64,000 bases of DNA from Sedimentitalea todarodis (GTDB lineage: Bacteria; Pseudomonadota; Alphaproteobacteria; Rhodobacterales; Rhodobacteraceae): positions 101,762-165,761 of the forward strand of contig NZ_JASMWN010000010.1 of assembly GCF_032595355.1 (NCBI RefSeq). The letters run 5' to 3'. Within the stretch, counting starts at the first letter, position 1, and every line of letters starts with the position of its first letter. Under the pieces are notes generated by a model that was given only the letters and a program-made list of their open reading frames with translations, was not told the DNA's origin and searched no databases. Both the position numbers and the translations under genes were made by a program. Of this stretch, positions 8,224 through 16,728 are shown in pieces.

Positions 8224-9570
8224 ATGCGAGAACTTTTTGGAACCGACGGCGTGCGTGGAACGGCCAATGTGCATCCCATGACCGCCGATATGGCACTGCG
8301 CATCGGGGCCGCGGTTGGACGCTATTTCCGGCGCGATGCCGGCGGTGTGCATCGGGTGGTGATCGGCAAGGACACGCGGCTCTCCGGCTATATGTTCGAG
8401 AACGCCCTGACTGCGGGTCTGACCTCTACGGGAATGAACGTGCTGCTGCTTGGTCCGGTGCCGACGCCTGCCGTCGGTCTGATGACCCGCTCCATGCGGG
8501 CCGATCTGGGCGTCATGATTTCGGCCAGTCACAATCCCGCAGCGGACAACGGCATCAAATTCTTCGGTCCCGATGGCTATAAGCTCTCCGACCAGGTCGA
8601 AGCCGAGATCGAGGCGTTGATCGACTCCGGCGTTGAACCCGCGCAGGCCATGAATATCGGTCGCGCCAAACGTATTGATGACGCCCGGTTCCGCTATGGC
8701 GAGCGGGTAAAGTCCTCTCTGCCCCGTGACCTTCGGCTTGACGGGTTGAAGGTGGTGATCGATTGCGCAAATGGCGCGGCCTATCGTACCGCGCCGGAAA
8801 CGCTCTGGGAACTTGGCGCGGATGTGATTCCTGTGGGTGTTTCGCCGGACGGACACAACATCAACCGCGACTGTGGATCGACCAAACCCCGCGCGGCTGC
8901 CGAAACCGTTGTTGCCCACGGAGCGGATGTTGGCATCTGTCTGGATGGGGACGCGGACCGGGTCATCATGATTGATGAAACCGGCACCATAGCGGATGGC
9001 GATCAGCTGATGGCGCTGCTGGCCACGCGCCGCGCCGCCGAAGGCCAACTTGCCGGAGGTGCGCTGGTTGCGACCGTGATGTCCAATCTCGGGCTGGAAC
9101 GGCACCTTCAATCAGAGGGTCTGCGGCTTGAACGCACCGGCGTTGGCGATCGGTATGTCGTCGAACGCATGCGCGAAGGGGGCTACAACCTTGGCGGCGA
9201 GCAATCCGGTCACATCGTGATGACCGATTACGCCACAACAGGTGACGGCTTGATGGCCGGGCTGCATTTTCTTGCGGAAATGGTCCATTCCGACACGCCC
9301 GCCAGCCAGCTTGCCCGCCAGTTCGAACCGGTGCCGCAGCTGTTGAAAAACGTGCGCTACGGCGACGGGCAGCAGCCGCTTGAATTGCCGATGGTCCAGA
9401 CTGCCATTGCCGATGCGGAAACTGAATTGAACGGCAAGGGGCGGCTGCTGATCCGCAAATCAGGTACCGAGCCGTTGATCCGGGTCATGGCCGAATGCGA
9501 GGATCCGGCGATCCTCGATCGTGCGGTCAACAGCATCGTACAGGCGGTGACAGAGGCCGTTACCATCTGA
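8224..9570 (+). CDS. glmM: Phosphoglucosamine mutase
   Basis: 448 residues, the usual GlmM length. It converts glucosamine-6-phosphate to glucosamine-1-phosphate for UDP-GlcNAc, feeding peptidoglycan and LPS. The N-terminus MRELFGTDGVRGTAN, the phosphoserine loop ISASHNP (Ser102), the metal loop DGDADR and the sugar-phosphate loop GGEQSGHI are all present, as is the C-terminal RKSGTEPLIRVM. A GGAGCAAGG Shine-Dalgarno precedes the ATG. It is the last gene of the folB-folP-glmM run and converges on the DMT transporter gene 21 bases later. Confidence 0.97.
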   Translation: MRELFGTDGVRGTANVHPMTADMALRIGAAVGRYFRRDAGGVHRVVIGKDTRLSGYMFENALTAGLTSTGMNVLLLGPVPTPAVGLMTRSMRADLGVMISASHNPAADNGIKFFGPDGYKLSDQVEAEIEALIDSGVEPAQAMNIGRAKRIDDARFRYGERVKSSLPRDLRLDGLKVVIDCANGAAYRTAPETLWELGADVIPVGVSPDGHNINRDCGSTKPRAAAETVVAHGADVGICLDGDADRVIMIDETGTIADGDQLMALLATRRAAEGQLAGGALVATVMSNLGLERHLQSEGLRLERTGVGDRYVVERMREGGYNLGGEQSGHIVMTDYATTGDGLMAGLHFLAEMVHSDTPASQLARQFEPVPQLLKNVRYGDGQQPLELPMVQTAIADAETELNGKGRLLIRKSGTEPLIRVMAECEDPAILDRAVNSIVQAVTEAVTI

Positions 9571-9591
9571 TCGATGGCTGGGGTGAGCCGT

Positions 9592-10509
9592 TCAACTGCC
9601 GAACAGCCGCCGCAGGGCGCCAATCTGGCTAAGCGCGACTCCTGACAGGATCAGCGCCATCGCCCAGATCAGCGACGAGGGCAATGGTTCACCCAGAATG
9701 GCCACACCCATCAGCACGGACCACACCGGAACCTGGTAGTTCACAAGACTCATGAACACCGGCCCCGCCGTGCGCACGACGGTGACCCGCAGCAGGTTGG
9801 CGGCCGCCGTCGGCAGCAAGCCCAGAAAGGCAACCAACCACAGCGTGCGCGCATCCGGCATCGGGGGTGGCCCTTCAACGATCCACGCCATCGGGATCAC
9901 CAGAAGCGCGCCAAGGATCAGCAACATTGCCGACAATCCGACCGGATCGACCGGGGGCAGGCGACGCATCAACACCGAACTCACCGCATAGCATCCTGCC
10001 GCCCCGACACAGGCGATCCGCCCCGGCATTTCCAGCGCAACGCCTGTGCTTTCAAAGGCCTGTCCGCCGATCAGCATCGTGATTCCGGTAAATCCGATGA
10101 CGAACCCGATGGCCCGACGCAGGGTGATGCGTTCACCCGGCACAAGGAAATGCGCCAGCGGCAAGACCATCAAGGCCACGCTTGCCATCGACACCCCGGC
10201 AAAGCCCGAGGTGACATATTGCTGGCCCCAGGACAGTAGCATGAAGGGCATCGCCGAACTGAGCGCGGCAATCACGCAAAGGTTGATCCGTTCGCCACCG
10301 TTCGGCGGTGTTGCAAACAGGCGTCCACCACGCAAGCCCCAGACAGCACCGGTCAACAGCGCTCCGAACCCGATCCGGCAGGCGGCCAGCCAAAACGGAG
10401 TGATCCCGGCAAGCGCCAGTTCGATCACCAGAAATGTGCCGCCCCAGACTACTCCCAGGATCGATATCATGGTCCAGCTCTTGGCAGTGATTTCGGGGCG
10501 GGTATCCAT
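9592..10509 (-). CDS. DMT superfamily (EamA) transporter
   Basis: About 305 residues forming around ten hydrophobic helices in two EamA repeats (for example MISILGVVWGGTFLVIELAL and the second-repeat PVWSVLMGVAILGEPLPSSL). Inner-membrane drug/metabolite exporters of this kind carry amino acids or other small metabolites; the substrate cannot be read from sequence. The ATG at 10509 (MDTRPEI) is preferred over a TTG three codons upstream. It lies downstream of ilvC on the same strand, but two hairpins (10566-10637) separate them, so it is probably transcribed on its own. Confidence 0.85.
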   Translation of the reverse strand: MDTRPEITAKSWTMISILGVVWGGTFLVIELALAGITPFWLAACRIGFGALLTGAVWGLRGGRLFATPPNGGERINLCVIAALSSAMPFMLLSWGQQYVTSGFAGVSMASVALMVLPLAHFLVPGERITLRRAIGFVIGFTGITMLIGGQAFESTGVALEMPGRIACVGAAGCYAVSSVLMRRLPPVDPVGLSAMLLILGALLVIPMAWIVEGPPPMPDARTLWLVAFLGLLPTAAANLLRVTVVRTAGPVFMSLVNYQVPVWSVLMGVAILGEPLPSSLIWAMALILSGVALSQIGALRRLFGS

Positions 10510-10565
10510 ATTTATCAAGGGCCTGTTGTGGAATATTGAAGCGTTGCATCACCTTGGAACGACAA

Positions 10566-10637
10566 GACCCCGGCAGTTGGCCGGGGTCAAGAAGGAACAC
10601 TTCGATAGGGATCGAAGGGTGCGCCGAGACGCACCCT
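10566..10637 (-). terminator. Two hairpins downstream of ilvC
   Basis: Reading away from ilvC on the minus strand, the first hairpin is AGGGTGCG/CGCACCCT (10616-10623 with 10630-10637), 7 bases after the stop. The second is a perfect 9-base stem, GACCCCGGC/GCCGGGGTC (10566-10574 with 10580-10588), followed on the minus strand by TTGTCGTTC. The second resembles an intrinsic terminator with a weak T tract. Confidence 0.65.
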
Positions 10638-10644
10638 GCCTAAG

Positions 10645-11667
10645 TCAGTTCTTTTCTTTGTCGACCATCTTGCCAGCGGAAATCCACGGCATCATGCCGC
10701 GCAGCTTTTCGCCGGTGGCTTCGATCTGGTGCTCGTCGTTGATCCGCCGGGTTGCCTTGAACGACGGTTGGCCAACCTGGTTTTCGGCCATGAAGTCGCG
10801 CACGAACTTGCCGGTCTGGATGTCGCTTAGAACAGCCTTCATCCGTGCCTTGGTTTCGTCATATGGCAAGATCCGCGGGCCGCTGACGTATTCGCCGTAC
10901 TCCGCCGTGTTGGAGATCGAGTAGTTCATGTTGGCGATGCCGCCTTCATAGATCAGATCCACGATCAGCTTCACTTCGTGCAGGCATTCGAAATAGGCCA
11001 TTTCGGGTGCATAGCCGGCTTCGACCAGGGTTTCGAAACCCATGCGGATCAGTTCAACCAGTCCGCCACAGAGCACGGCCTGCTCGCCGAACAGATCTGT
11101 TTCGCATTCTTCGCGGAAGTTGGTTTCGATGATGCCCGATCGCCCGCCGCCAATGGCCGAGCAATAGGACAGGCCGATTTCCAGCGCCTTGCCGCTGGCA
11201 TCCTGATCCACGGCAACCAGGCAGGGCACGCCGCCGCCTTTGGTATATTCGCCGCGCACCGTGTGGCCGGGGCCCTTTGGGGCCATCATGATGACATCGA
11301 CGCCCGGTTTGGCTTCGATCAGGCCGAAATGCACGTTCAACCCGTGGGCAAAGGCAATCGCGGCCCCTTCGCGGATGTTGTCATGCACATATTTCTTGTA
11401 GGTTTCGGCCTGCAATTCGTCGGGCATGGTGAACATGATCAGGTCGGCCCAGGCCGCGGCCTCGGCAATCCCCATGACCTTCAGGCCTTCGCCTTCGGCC
11501 TTTGCGGCGCTGGCAGAGCCTTCGCGCAATGCAACAACGAGGTTCTTTGCCCCTGAATCGCGCAGGTTCAGTGCATGGGCGTGGCCCTGGCTGCCATAGC
11601 CCAGAATGGCCACTTTCTTGTCTTTGATCAGGTTGATATCGCAATCGCGATCATAATAGACGCGCAT
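10645..11667 (-). CDS. ilvC: Ketol-acid reductoisomerase (class I)
   Basis: 340 residues, the class I length. It carries out the NADPH- and Mg-dependent isomeroreduction of acetolactate and acetohydroxybutyrate in valine, leucine and isoleucine synthesis. Visible are MRVYYDRDCDINLIKDKKV, the Rossmann loop ILGYGSQGHAHALNLRDSG, MMAPKGPGHTVRGEY and the C-terminal knotted domain with ETDLFGEQAVLCGG. The start at 11667 has AAGGAACG just upstream; an in-frame ATG 41 codons earlier is not conserved sequence. A pair of Lrp/AsnC regulators is transcribed divergently from 11805, which suggests amino-acid-responsive control. Confidence 0.97.
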   Translation of the reverse strand: MRVYYDRDCDINLIKDKKVAILGYGSQGHAHALNLRDSGAKNLVVALREGSASAAKAEGEGLKVMGIAEAAAWADLIMFTMPDELQAETYKKYVHDNIREGAAIAFAHGLNVHFGLIEAKPGVDVIMMAPKGPGHTVRGEYTKGGGVPCLVAVDQDASGKALEIGLSYCSAIGGGRSGIIETNFREECETDLFGEQAVLCGGLVELIRMGFETLVEAGYAPEMAYFECLHEVKLIVDLIYEGGIANMNYSISNTAEYGEYVSGPRILPYDETKARMKAVLSDIQTGKFVRDFMAENQVGQPSFKATRRINDEHQIEATGEKLRGMMPWISAGKMVDKEKN

Positions 11668-11770
11668 CTTGGCGTTCCTTTCGCTGTCAGATTTCCTTTG
11701 CCGGGTGTATCCGGGCTTGAACCGGATTGGGAGTGGTACAGGGTGGATATTGTGCGATAATTCCGGCATA

Positions 11771-11802
11771 TCTATTCGCGAATTCTTCAATAGATGAATA
11801 GA
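11771..11802. promoter_or_regulatory. Inverted repeat overlapping the start of the first Lrp gene
   Basis: TCTATTC (11771-11777) and GAATAGA (11796-11802) form a perfect 7-base inverted repeat, 18 bases apart, in an AT-rich stretch ending two bases before the Lrp start codon at 11805. No Shine-Dalgarno is visible there. Placement in the ilvC/lrp divergent region makes it a candidate autoregulatory Lrp/AsnC operator. Confidence 0.45.
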
Positions 11803-11804
11803 TC

Positions 11805-12260
11805 ATGCTTGACGACACAGACCGCCGCCTCTTGCGCCTGCTTCAGGCAGAGCCGACTTTGACGAATGCCGAACTCGCGGCGTCTGCAAATCTCACCCCG
11901 TCACGAGTCTTTCGACGCATTGAAAAGATGCAGGCCCAGGGATTGACCCTCGGGAAGGAGGCGGTGATCGATTGGTCCGCACTTGGCTATGCGGTTGAGG
12001 TCAGCCTCAGGATCACGCTGGACAAGACACAGCCCCGCGCGTTTGACGATTTTATCGCCGCAGCCCGCGAGGTGCCGGAAGTTCTCGAAATACAAACGTT
12101 TCTGGGCCGCGTTGACGTACGCTTGGCGGTGATTGCACGGGATATGACGGAATATCAGCAGGTCTATCGCAAGCGCATCCTGACCCTGCCGCACATCGCC
12201 GACATCGAAGCGCTGATGCATCTGGCCCGTATCAAGAGCAACGAGGCGCTGCCGCTGTGA
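11805..12260 (+). CDS. Lrp/AsnC family transcriptional regulator (first of pair)
   Basis: 151 residues with the family layout: an N-terminal helix-turn-helix (LDDTDRRLLRLLQ, then ASANLTPSRVFRRIEKMQAQGL) and a C-terminal RAM ligand-binding domain (VLEIQTFLGRVDVRLAVIARDMTEYQQVYRKRI). Members sense amino acids and bind DNA as octamers or higher oligomers. The gene diverges from ilvC and overlaps the next regulator gene by 4 bases (GTGA at 12257-12260). The effector is unknown; ilvC and the downstream aminotransferase are the likely local targets. Confidence 0.92.
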   Translation: MLDDTDRRLLRLLQAEPTLTNAELAASANLTPSRVFRRIEKMQAQGLTLGKEAVIDWSALGYAVEVSLRITLDKTQPRAFDDFIAAAREVPEVLEIQTFLGRVDVRLAVIARDMTEYQQVYRKRILTLPHIADIEALMHLARIKSNEALPL

Positions 12261-12715
12261 TCGAACTTGACGACACCGACCGGTTCATTCTTCGCGCGCT
12301 GCTCCGTGATGCCAGCCAAAGTGCGGGCGCCATTGGCCGACAACTCGGCTTGTCGCAACCTGCGGTTTGGCGGCGAATCCGGCGGCTGGAAACGGAGGGT
12401 GTGATCAAGGGAATACGCCTTCGATTGAATGCCGAGGCGCTTGGTTTTGGAGTCACGGTCTTTCTCGGGGTCAAGCTCGCCCGCAAGGGCCAAGTCAGCC
12501 TCGATGACTTTGAACGCGCGGTCAGCGCGATCCCCGAAGTGCAGACCGTCGAGCATGTTCTGGGTCTCTATGACTTCCGTCTGCGCGTGGTTGCCCGCGA
12601 TCTTTCCGATTTTGAGCGTGTCCTCCGACGGCGCATCATGACCTTGCCCGGCGCAGGCGATGTCGAGGCCAATGTCCTGCTCAGTGAGGAGCGCCGTCCA
12701 GGACCGATCGGCTAG
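12257..12715 (+). CDS. Lrp/AsnC family transcriptional regulator (second of pair)
   Basis: 152 residues from a GTG start inside the stop of the preceding paralogue. The helix-turn-helix (SAGAIGRQLGLSQPAVWRRIRRLETEGVI) and RAM domain (TVEHVLGLYDFRLRVVARDLSDFERVLRRRI) are both intact. The two neighbours share architecture but differ clearly in sequence, so they may form hetero-oligomers or respond to different effectors. A class V aminotransferase gene follows 83 bases downstream. Confidence 0.92.
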   Translation: MIELDDTDRFILRALLRDASQSAGAIGRQLGLSQPAVWRRIRRLETEGVIKGIRLRLNAEALGFGVTVFLGVKLARKGQVSLDDFERAVSAIPEVQTVEHVLGLYDFRLRVVARDLSDFERVLRRRIMTLPGAGDVEANVLLSEERRPGPIG

Positions 12716-12798
12716 TTCACAACAACAAAGAAATGCCAGTTTGCCAAACCTGCGTCCCTCGGGCTATGGAAAGGCTCTGATTGCCACGGAGGATACCA

Positions 12799-13926
12799 AT
12801 GCCCGCGCTGCTTGATACCGTTGACCCGGAAGGACTTCAGGAATTTTCCGTTGTCTTTACAGACCGTTCGCTCAACCACATGTCCGCTATGTTCCAGCAG
12901 GTGATGCGCGACATCTCCGAGATGTTGAAAGACGTCTACAATGCGGACGCGGTTGCCGTGATTCCCGGCGGCGGCACCTATGGGATGGAAGCCGTCGCCC
13001 GACAGTTTACCCGCGATGCCAACGTGTTGGTGGTGCGCAACGGATGGTTTTCCTACCGTTGGAGCCAGATTTTCGAAACCGGTGGTCTGACGGCCCAGAC
13101 CACGGTGATGAAAGCGCGGCAGACCGCCAACACCAGCCCGTCGCCCTTTGCCCCGGCGCCGATTGACGAGGTTGTTGCCGAAATCCGCTCGAGCCGCCCG
13201 GACGTTGTGTTTGCTCCGCATGTTGAAACATCGGCGGGTGTGATCCTGCCGGACGACTATATCACAGCGATGGCCGCCGCCGCACATGAGGTCGGCGCGC
13301 TGATGGTGCTGGACTGCATTGCCTCGGGATGTGTCTGGGTCGACATGCGGACGACCGGTGTCGATGTGCTGATTTCCGCCCCGCAAAAGGGCTGGAGTGC
13401 GTCACCCTGTGCTGGTCTGGTCATGATGTCAGAGCGGGCCGAGGCAAAGTTGCAGGAAACGACATCCGACAGCTTTGCGATCGATCTTGGCAAGTGGCGG
13501 CAGATCATGGTGGCCTACGAGACTGGCGGCCATGCCTATCACGCCACGATGCCCACCGATGCGTTGCGCGATTTCCGCGACACGATGCTTGAAACCCGCG
13601 ACTATGGGTTTGATCGCCTGCGTACCGCGCAATGGGCGCTTGGCGATGGGGTGCGCGCGATGCTCAGGGACATGGGCATGACATCAGTCGCCGCCGATGG
13701 CTTTGGCGCACCGGGCGTTGTGGTCAGCTATACCAGCGACCCGGATATCAAGACTGGCAAGAAGTTTGCCGCGATCGGAATGCAGATCGCCGCAGGTGTG
13801 CCGCTGCAATGTGATGAGCCTTCGGATTTCAGCACCTTCCGGCTCGGTCTCTTCGGTCTGGACAAGCTCTATGACGTGGATGGCACCATCGGGCGTCTCA
13901 AAGGCGCGCTAGAGCAGGTCCTCTGA
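12799..13926 (+). CDS. Class V aminotransferase, alanine/serine--glyoxylate type
   Basis: 375 residues from the ATG at 12799, which has CACGGAGG upstream. A fold type I PLP enzyme: the Gly-rich GGGTYGMEAVARQF loop, the HVETSAGVILPDDY stretch, the Asp of VLDCIASGCVW, and the Schiff-base Lys in APQKGWSASP (Lys197). Alanine-, serine- or aspartate-glyoxylate aminotransferases share this pattern; the donor cannot be fixed by eye. Location after two Lrp/AsnC regulators suggests amino-acid-dependent expression. Confidence 0.85.
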   Translation: MPALLDTVDPEGLQEFSVVFTDRSLNHMSAMFQQVMRDISEMLKDVYNADAVAVIPGGGTYGMEAVARQFTRDANVLVVRNGWFSYRWSQIFETGGLTAQTTVMKARQTANTSPSPFAPAPIDEVVAEIRSSRPDVVFAPHVETSAGVILPDDYITAMAAAAHEVGALMVLDCIASGCVWVDMRTTGVDVLISAPQKGWSASPCAGLVMMSERAEAKLQETTSDSFAIDLGKWRQIMVAYETGGHAYHATMPTDALRDFRDTMLETRDYGFDRLRTAQWALGDGVRAMLRDMGMTSVAADGFGAPGVVVSYTSDPDIKTGKKFAAIGMQIAAGVPLQCDEPSDFSTFRLGLFGLDKLYDVDGTIGRLKGALEQVL

Positions 13927-13956
13927 GGCCTTGCAGCAGAACGACCGGACGTCACG

Positions 13957-15153
13957 CTACCTGACGCCCAGTCCCATCTGCATCAGCGTGCGGCGGACAG
14001 GCGGCAGCGAGTAGAGGGCATTCAAACCTGCCGCACGCGCGTCGCGCAGCGGGCGGGCCTCCATCATCGACGCGCGGTTCAGCAGATCGATCCCCTGTGC
14101 CCGCAACGTGACATCCCGGATGCGGGCGTCGTGATAGGCATCGAGCATCTGTGCATCGCCCAACTCGTCCGGACGCGCCAGTGCAAGGTCGAGCAGGGTG
14201 CGCAAATCGGCCAGCGACATGTTCAGTCCCTGTGCGCCAATCGGCGGCACCACATGCGCGGCCTCGGCCATCAGCGCAATTCGCTCGCCTGACATGCGGT
14301 CGGCTTTCTGCGTGATGATCGGCCAGATCGTCCTGCGCGAGGCAAGTGTCAGCGCACCAAAAAGCCCGCATGACCGTTCTGTCATAGCGGCTTCAAAGTC
14401 GGATTGATCCATCCCGTACAGGGTCGCGGCGCGGGGACCATGCTCCATCCAGACCACCGCTGACGACGGCTGTCCCTCGTAGTCAGGCAGCGGCACCAGC
14501 GTAAAGGGCCCGCCGCTGCGGTGAATTTCGGTCGAGACGTTCTCATGTGGCACAGGGTGGGTGACCGCAAAGGCCAGTGCCTTTTGCCCATAACGCGTGG
14601 TGTGCACTTCTATGCCGGCTGCCTGCCGCATGGGCGAGTCGCGCCCGTCTGCAGCAATCACCAGCCGCGCCCGGATCCGACTGCCATCGCCAAGGCCAAC
14701 GCGGGCTTCACTCTGGCGGGTGAACAGGCTGGTGGTGCCGGTACCCGGACGGAAATCAACGTTTGGCAGGTCGCCAAGCCGCGCCACCAGTTCACGGCGC
14801 AGCAGCCAGTTGGGTAGGTTCCAGCCAAACGGTTGATCCGAAACATCCGCGGCATTGAAATCGCGTATGATACGTGGTTGCGGACGCGCGCCACCTGCAT
14901 CGACGATGCGCATGACCTGAAGTGGTGCGGCGAAGGGGGCAAACCGGCTCCAAAGGCCGCAAGGTTCCAGGAGGTTGCGCGCGGGCTGAAGGATCGCGGT
15001 GGTGCGCAGGTCTGATCCCTCGGTGTCGCGGCTGGTGATGGGCGGAGCAGGATCGACACAGATCACATCGAAACCGCCATTGCCGAACACGACGGCTGCG
15101 GTCAGCCCCGCAACGCCGCCACCGGAAATCAGGATGTCGCAGGAGTCAGCCAT
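13957..15153 (-). CDS. UbiH/UbiF-type FAD-dependent hydroxylase
   Basis: 398 residues. A flavoprotein aromatic monooxygenase of the ubiquinone-biosynthesis type: N-terminal dinucleotide-binding GGGVAGLTAAVVFGNGG, the central RARLVIAADGRDSPMRQ (DG motif), and the C-terminal FAD contact region ALMAEAAHVVPPIGAQGLNM, a variant of GDAAH with Glu-Ala in place of Asp-Ala. It probably hydroxylates the quinone ring at the inner membrane; which ring position is not clear. The ATG at 15153 (MADSCDILISGGG) is preferred over one 18 codons upstream. It sits 95 bases downstream of the HAD nucleotidase gene on the same strand. Confidence 0.88.
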   Translation of the reverse strand: MADSCDILISGGGVAGLTAAVVFGNGGFDVICVDPAPPITSRDTEGSDLRTTAILQPARNLLEPCGLWSRFAPFAAPLQVMRIVDAGGARPQPRIIRDFNAADVSDQPFGWNLPNWLLRRELVARLGDLPNVDFRPGTGTTSLFTRQSEARVGLGDGSRIRARLVIAADGRDSPMRQAAGIEVHTTRYGQKALAFAVTHPVPHENVSTEIHRSGGPFTLVPLPDYEGQPSSAVVWMEHGPRAATLYGMDQSDFEAAMTERSCGLFGALTLASRRTIWPIITQKADRMSGERIALMAEAAHVVPPIGAQGLNMSLADLRTLLDLALARPDELGDAQMLDAYHDARIRDVTLRAQGIDLLNRASMMEARPLRDARAAGLNALYSLPPVRRTLMQMGLGVR

Positions 15154-15248
15154 CGGATCGGTCCTTCTTGTCCATTCAGCGTAGGTCAGCGTCAGGGCAG
15201 AGACCAAGCGACATCCTGTCCCGTCCCGGCGACCGGGCCCTGGTCATC

Positions 15249-15893
15249 CTAGGCCACTGTTTTCAGAAATGCGCCAAGGTCGTCCGTGTGATGGTGAATA
15301 TGGTCCGCACCGTGCGGTTCCGGTGCCACGTGCACCGTGCGCATCCCCATCGCATGCGGCGCGGCAAGATTGCGCTGATCATCCTCGAACATGGCCGCGC
15401 GGAGGGTATCGGTTCCGTCGCTGGCGAACACGGTCTCAAATGCAGCCCGTTCCGGTTTGGGCAGAAAGCCCGCATGCTCGACGCCATAGACCGCATCAAA
15501 CAGCCCCGCGAGACCGCGTGCGCCCAGCACGCGTTCGGCATAGGGGGCGCAGCCATTGGTATAGACGATCCGCCGGCCCGGCAGGTCCGCGATCCGGGCA
15601 CGCAGGTCAGCATCCTGTTCAAGATGATCGAGCGAAATGTCGTGTACATCGGTCAGATAGGGGCCGGGATCGACATCATGTTCGCGCATCAAACCGGCCA
15701 GCGTGGTGCCGTATTGGTGCCAGTATTGTTTGCGCAACCGGTCGGCTTGCGCCCGGTCGACTCCAAGCGCATCCATCACGAATTGCGTCATCCGCACTTC
15801 GATCTGATCGAACAGGCGGGCCTGGGGCGGATACAGGGTGTTGTCCAGATCGAACACCCAGGTGGTGACGTGGGAAAACGCGGCTTTGACCAT
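15249..15893 (-). CDS. HAD-superfamily pyrimidine 5'-nucleotidase
   Basis: 214 residues with the HAD motifs in order: FDLDNTLY (Asp15 and Asp17 as nucleophile and acid), the cap domain with the conserved YWHQYGTTLAGLM, motif II VYTNG, motif III LPKPERAAF with its Lys, and motif IV FEDDQRNL. This matches the SDT1/pyrimidine 5'-nucleotidase subfamily, which dephosphorylates UMP/CMP-type nucleotides. It is transcribed toward the UbiH-type gene and away from the GntR gene at 15996. Confidence 0.88.
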   Translation of the reverse strand: MVKAAFSHVTTWVFDLDNTLYPPQARLFDQIEVRMTQFVMDALGVDRAQADRLRKQYWHQYGTTLAGLMREHDVDPGPYLTDVHDISLDHLEQDADLRARIADLPGRRIVYTNGCAPYAERVLGARGLAGLFDAVYGVEHAGFLPKPERAAFETVFASDGTDTLRAAMFEDDQRNLAAPHAMGMRTVHVAPEPHGADHIHHHTDDLGAFLKTVA

Positions 15894-15995
15894 GCCCGTG
15901 ATCTAGGGCACGGGGAGATGCAAATCAACGGTGGGGTTGATCGTCAAGGCCGCGCGCCTGTAGACAGGACAGACCCCAAGGCCGGAAAGGATCGG

Positions 15996-16649
15996 ATGAC
16001 CTATACCAAACAGCCGCAGACCGATGCCTATAGTCTGATCCTCGAAGCCATAGATGTCGGCATATACAAGCCGGGCGACCGCTTGGTGGAGAGCGATCTT
16101 GCCGAGCGCTTTGGCGTATCGCGTACGCCGATCCGCGAGGCGCTGCAGCGGTTGGAAACCCAGTCGCTTCTGGAACGCGACGGTCGGTCGCTCATCGTGG
16201 CGTCGCTCACGCACAACCAGATGTCAGAGCTGTACGTGGTCCGGCGCGAGTTGGAAGGGTTGGCCGCGCGGCTGGCTGCGCAACATGCCACGGAAGAGGA
16301 GATCGCGGTCTTGCGTGCCATGGTGTCAGCGGATGACGCGCTGATCAACGACCCGGCGGCGCTGGCGCGGGCGAACAGGCGGTTTCACAAGCAGATCCAT
16401 CTTGCCTCGCACAATCGCTATCTCGTGCAGCAACTTGATCTGGTCCATCGGACGATGGCCCTGATGGCGACCACTTCGCTTGCCGCGCAGGGACGGGGTG
16501 AAATCGCGCAGGGAGAACATGATGGCATCGTCAGCGCGATAGAAGCGCGAGACGAGGGCAGGGCCGAAGCCGCTCTGAAAGAACATATTTCGGTTGCGTT
16601 CATGACCCGGCTGAAACAGGACGCGGACGCGCGCGAGCGCGCCGAATGA
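15996..16649 (+). CDS. GntR family regulator with FCD effector domain
   Basis: 217 residues from an ATG with GGAAAGG upstream. Residues about 1-70 are a winged helix-turn-helix (GDRLVESDLAERFGVSRTPIREALQRLETQ), typical of the FadR/VanR branch. The all-helical FCD domain follows (VRRELEGLAARLAA, ANRRFHKQIHLASHNRYL, GEHDGIVSAIEARDEGRAEAALKEHI), with His residues placed as in metal- and carboxylate-binding members. No obvious target operon adjoins it; the divergent neighbour is the HAD nucleotidase. Confidence 0.92.
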   Translation: MTYTKQPQTDAYSLILEAIDVGIYKPGDRLVESDLAERFGVSRTPIREALQRLETQSLLERDGRSLIVASLTHNQMSELYVVRRELEGLAARLAAQHATEEEIAVLRAMVSADDALINDPAALARANRRFHKQIHLASHNRYLVQQLDLVHRTMALMATTSLAAQGRGEIAQGEHDGIVSAIEARDEGRAEAALKEHISVAFMTRLKQDADARERAE

Positions 16650-16728
16650 AGCGCCAGGTCATTCACCCAATTGGCGTAGTGTTTCGCTGATTTGACACCC
16701 TTGAGCGCGCGGACGCAGAACACCCGGC

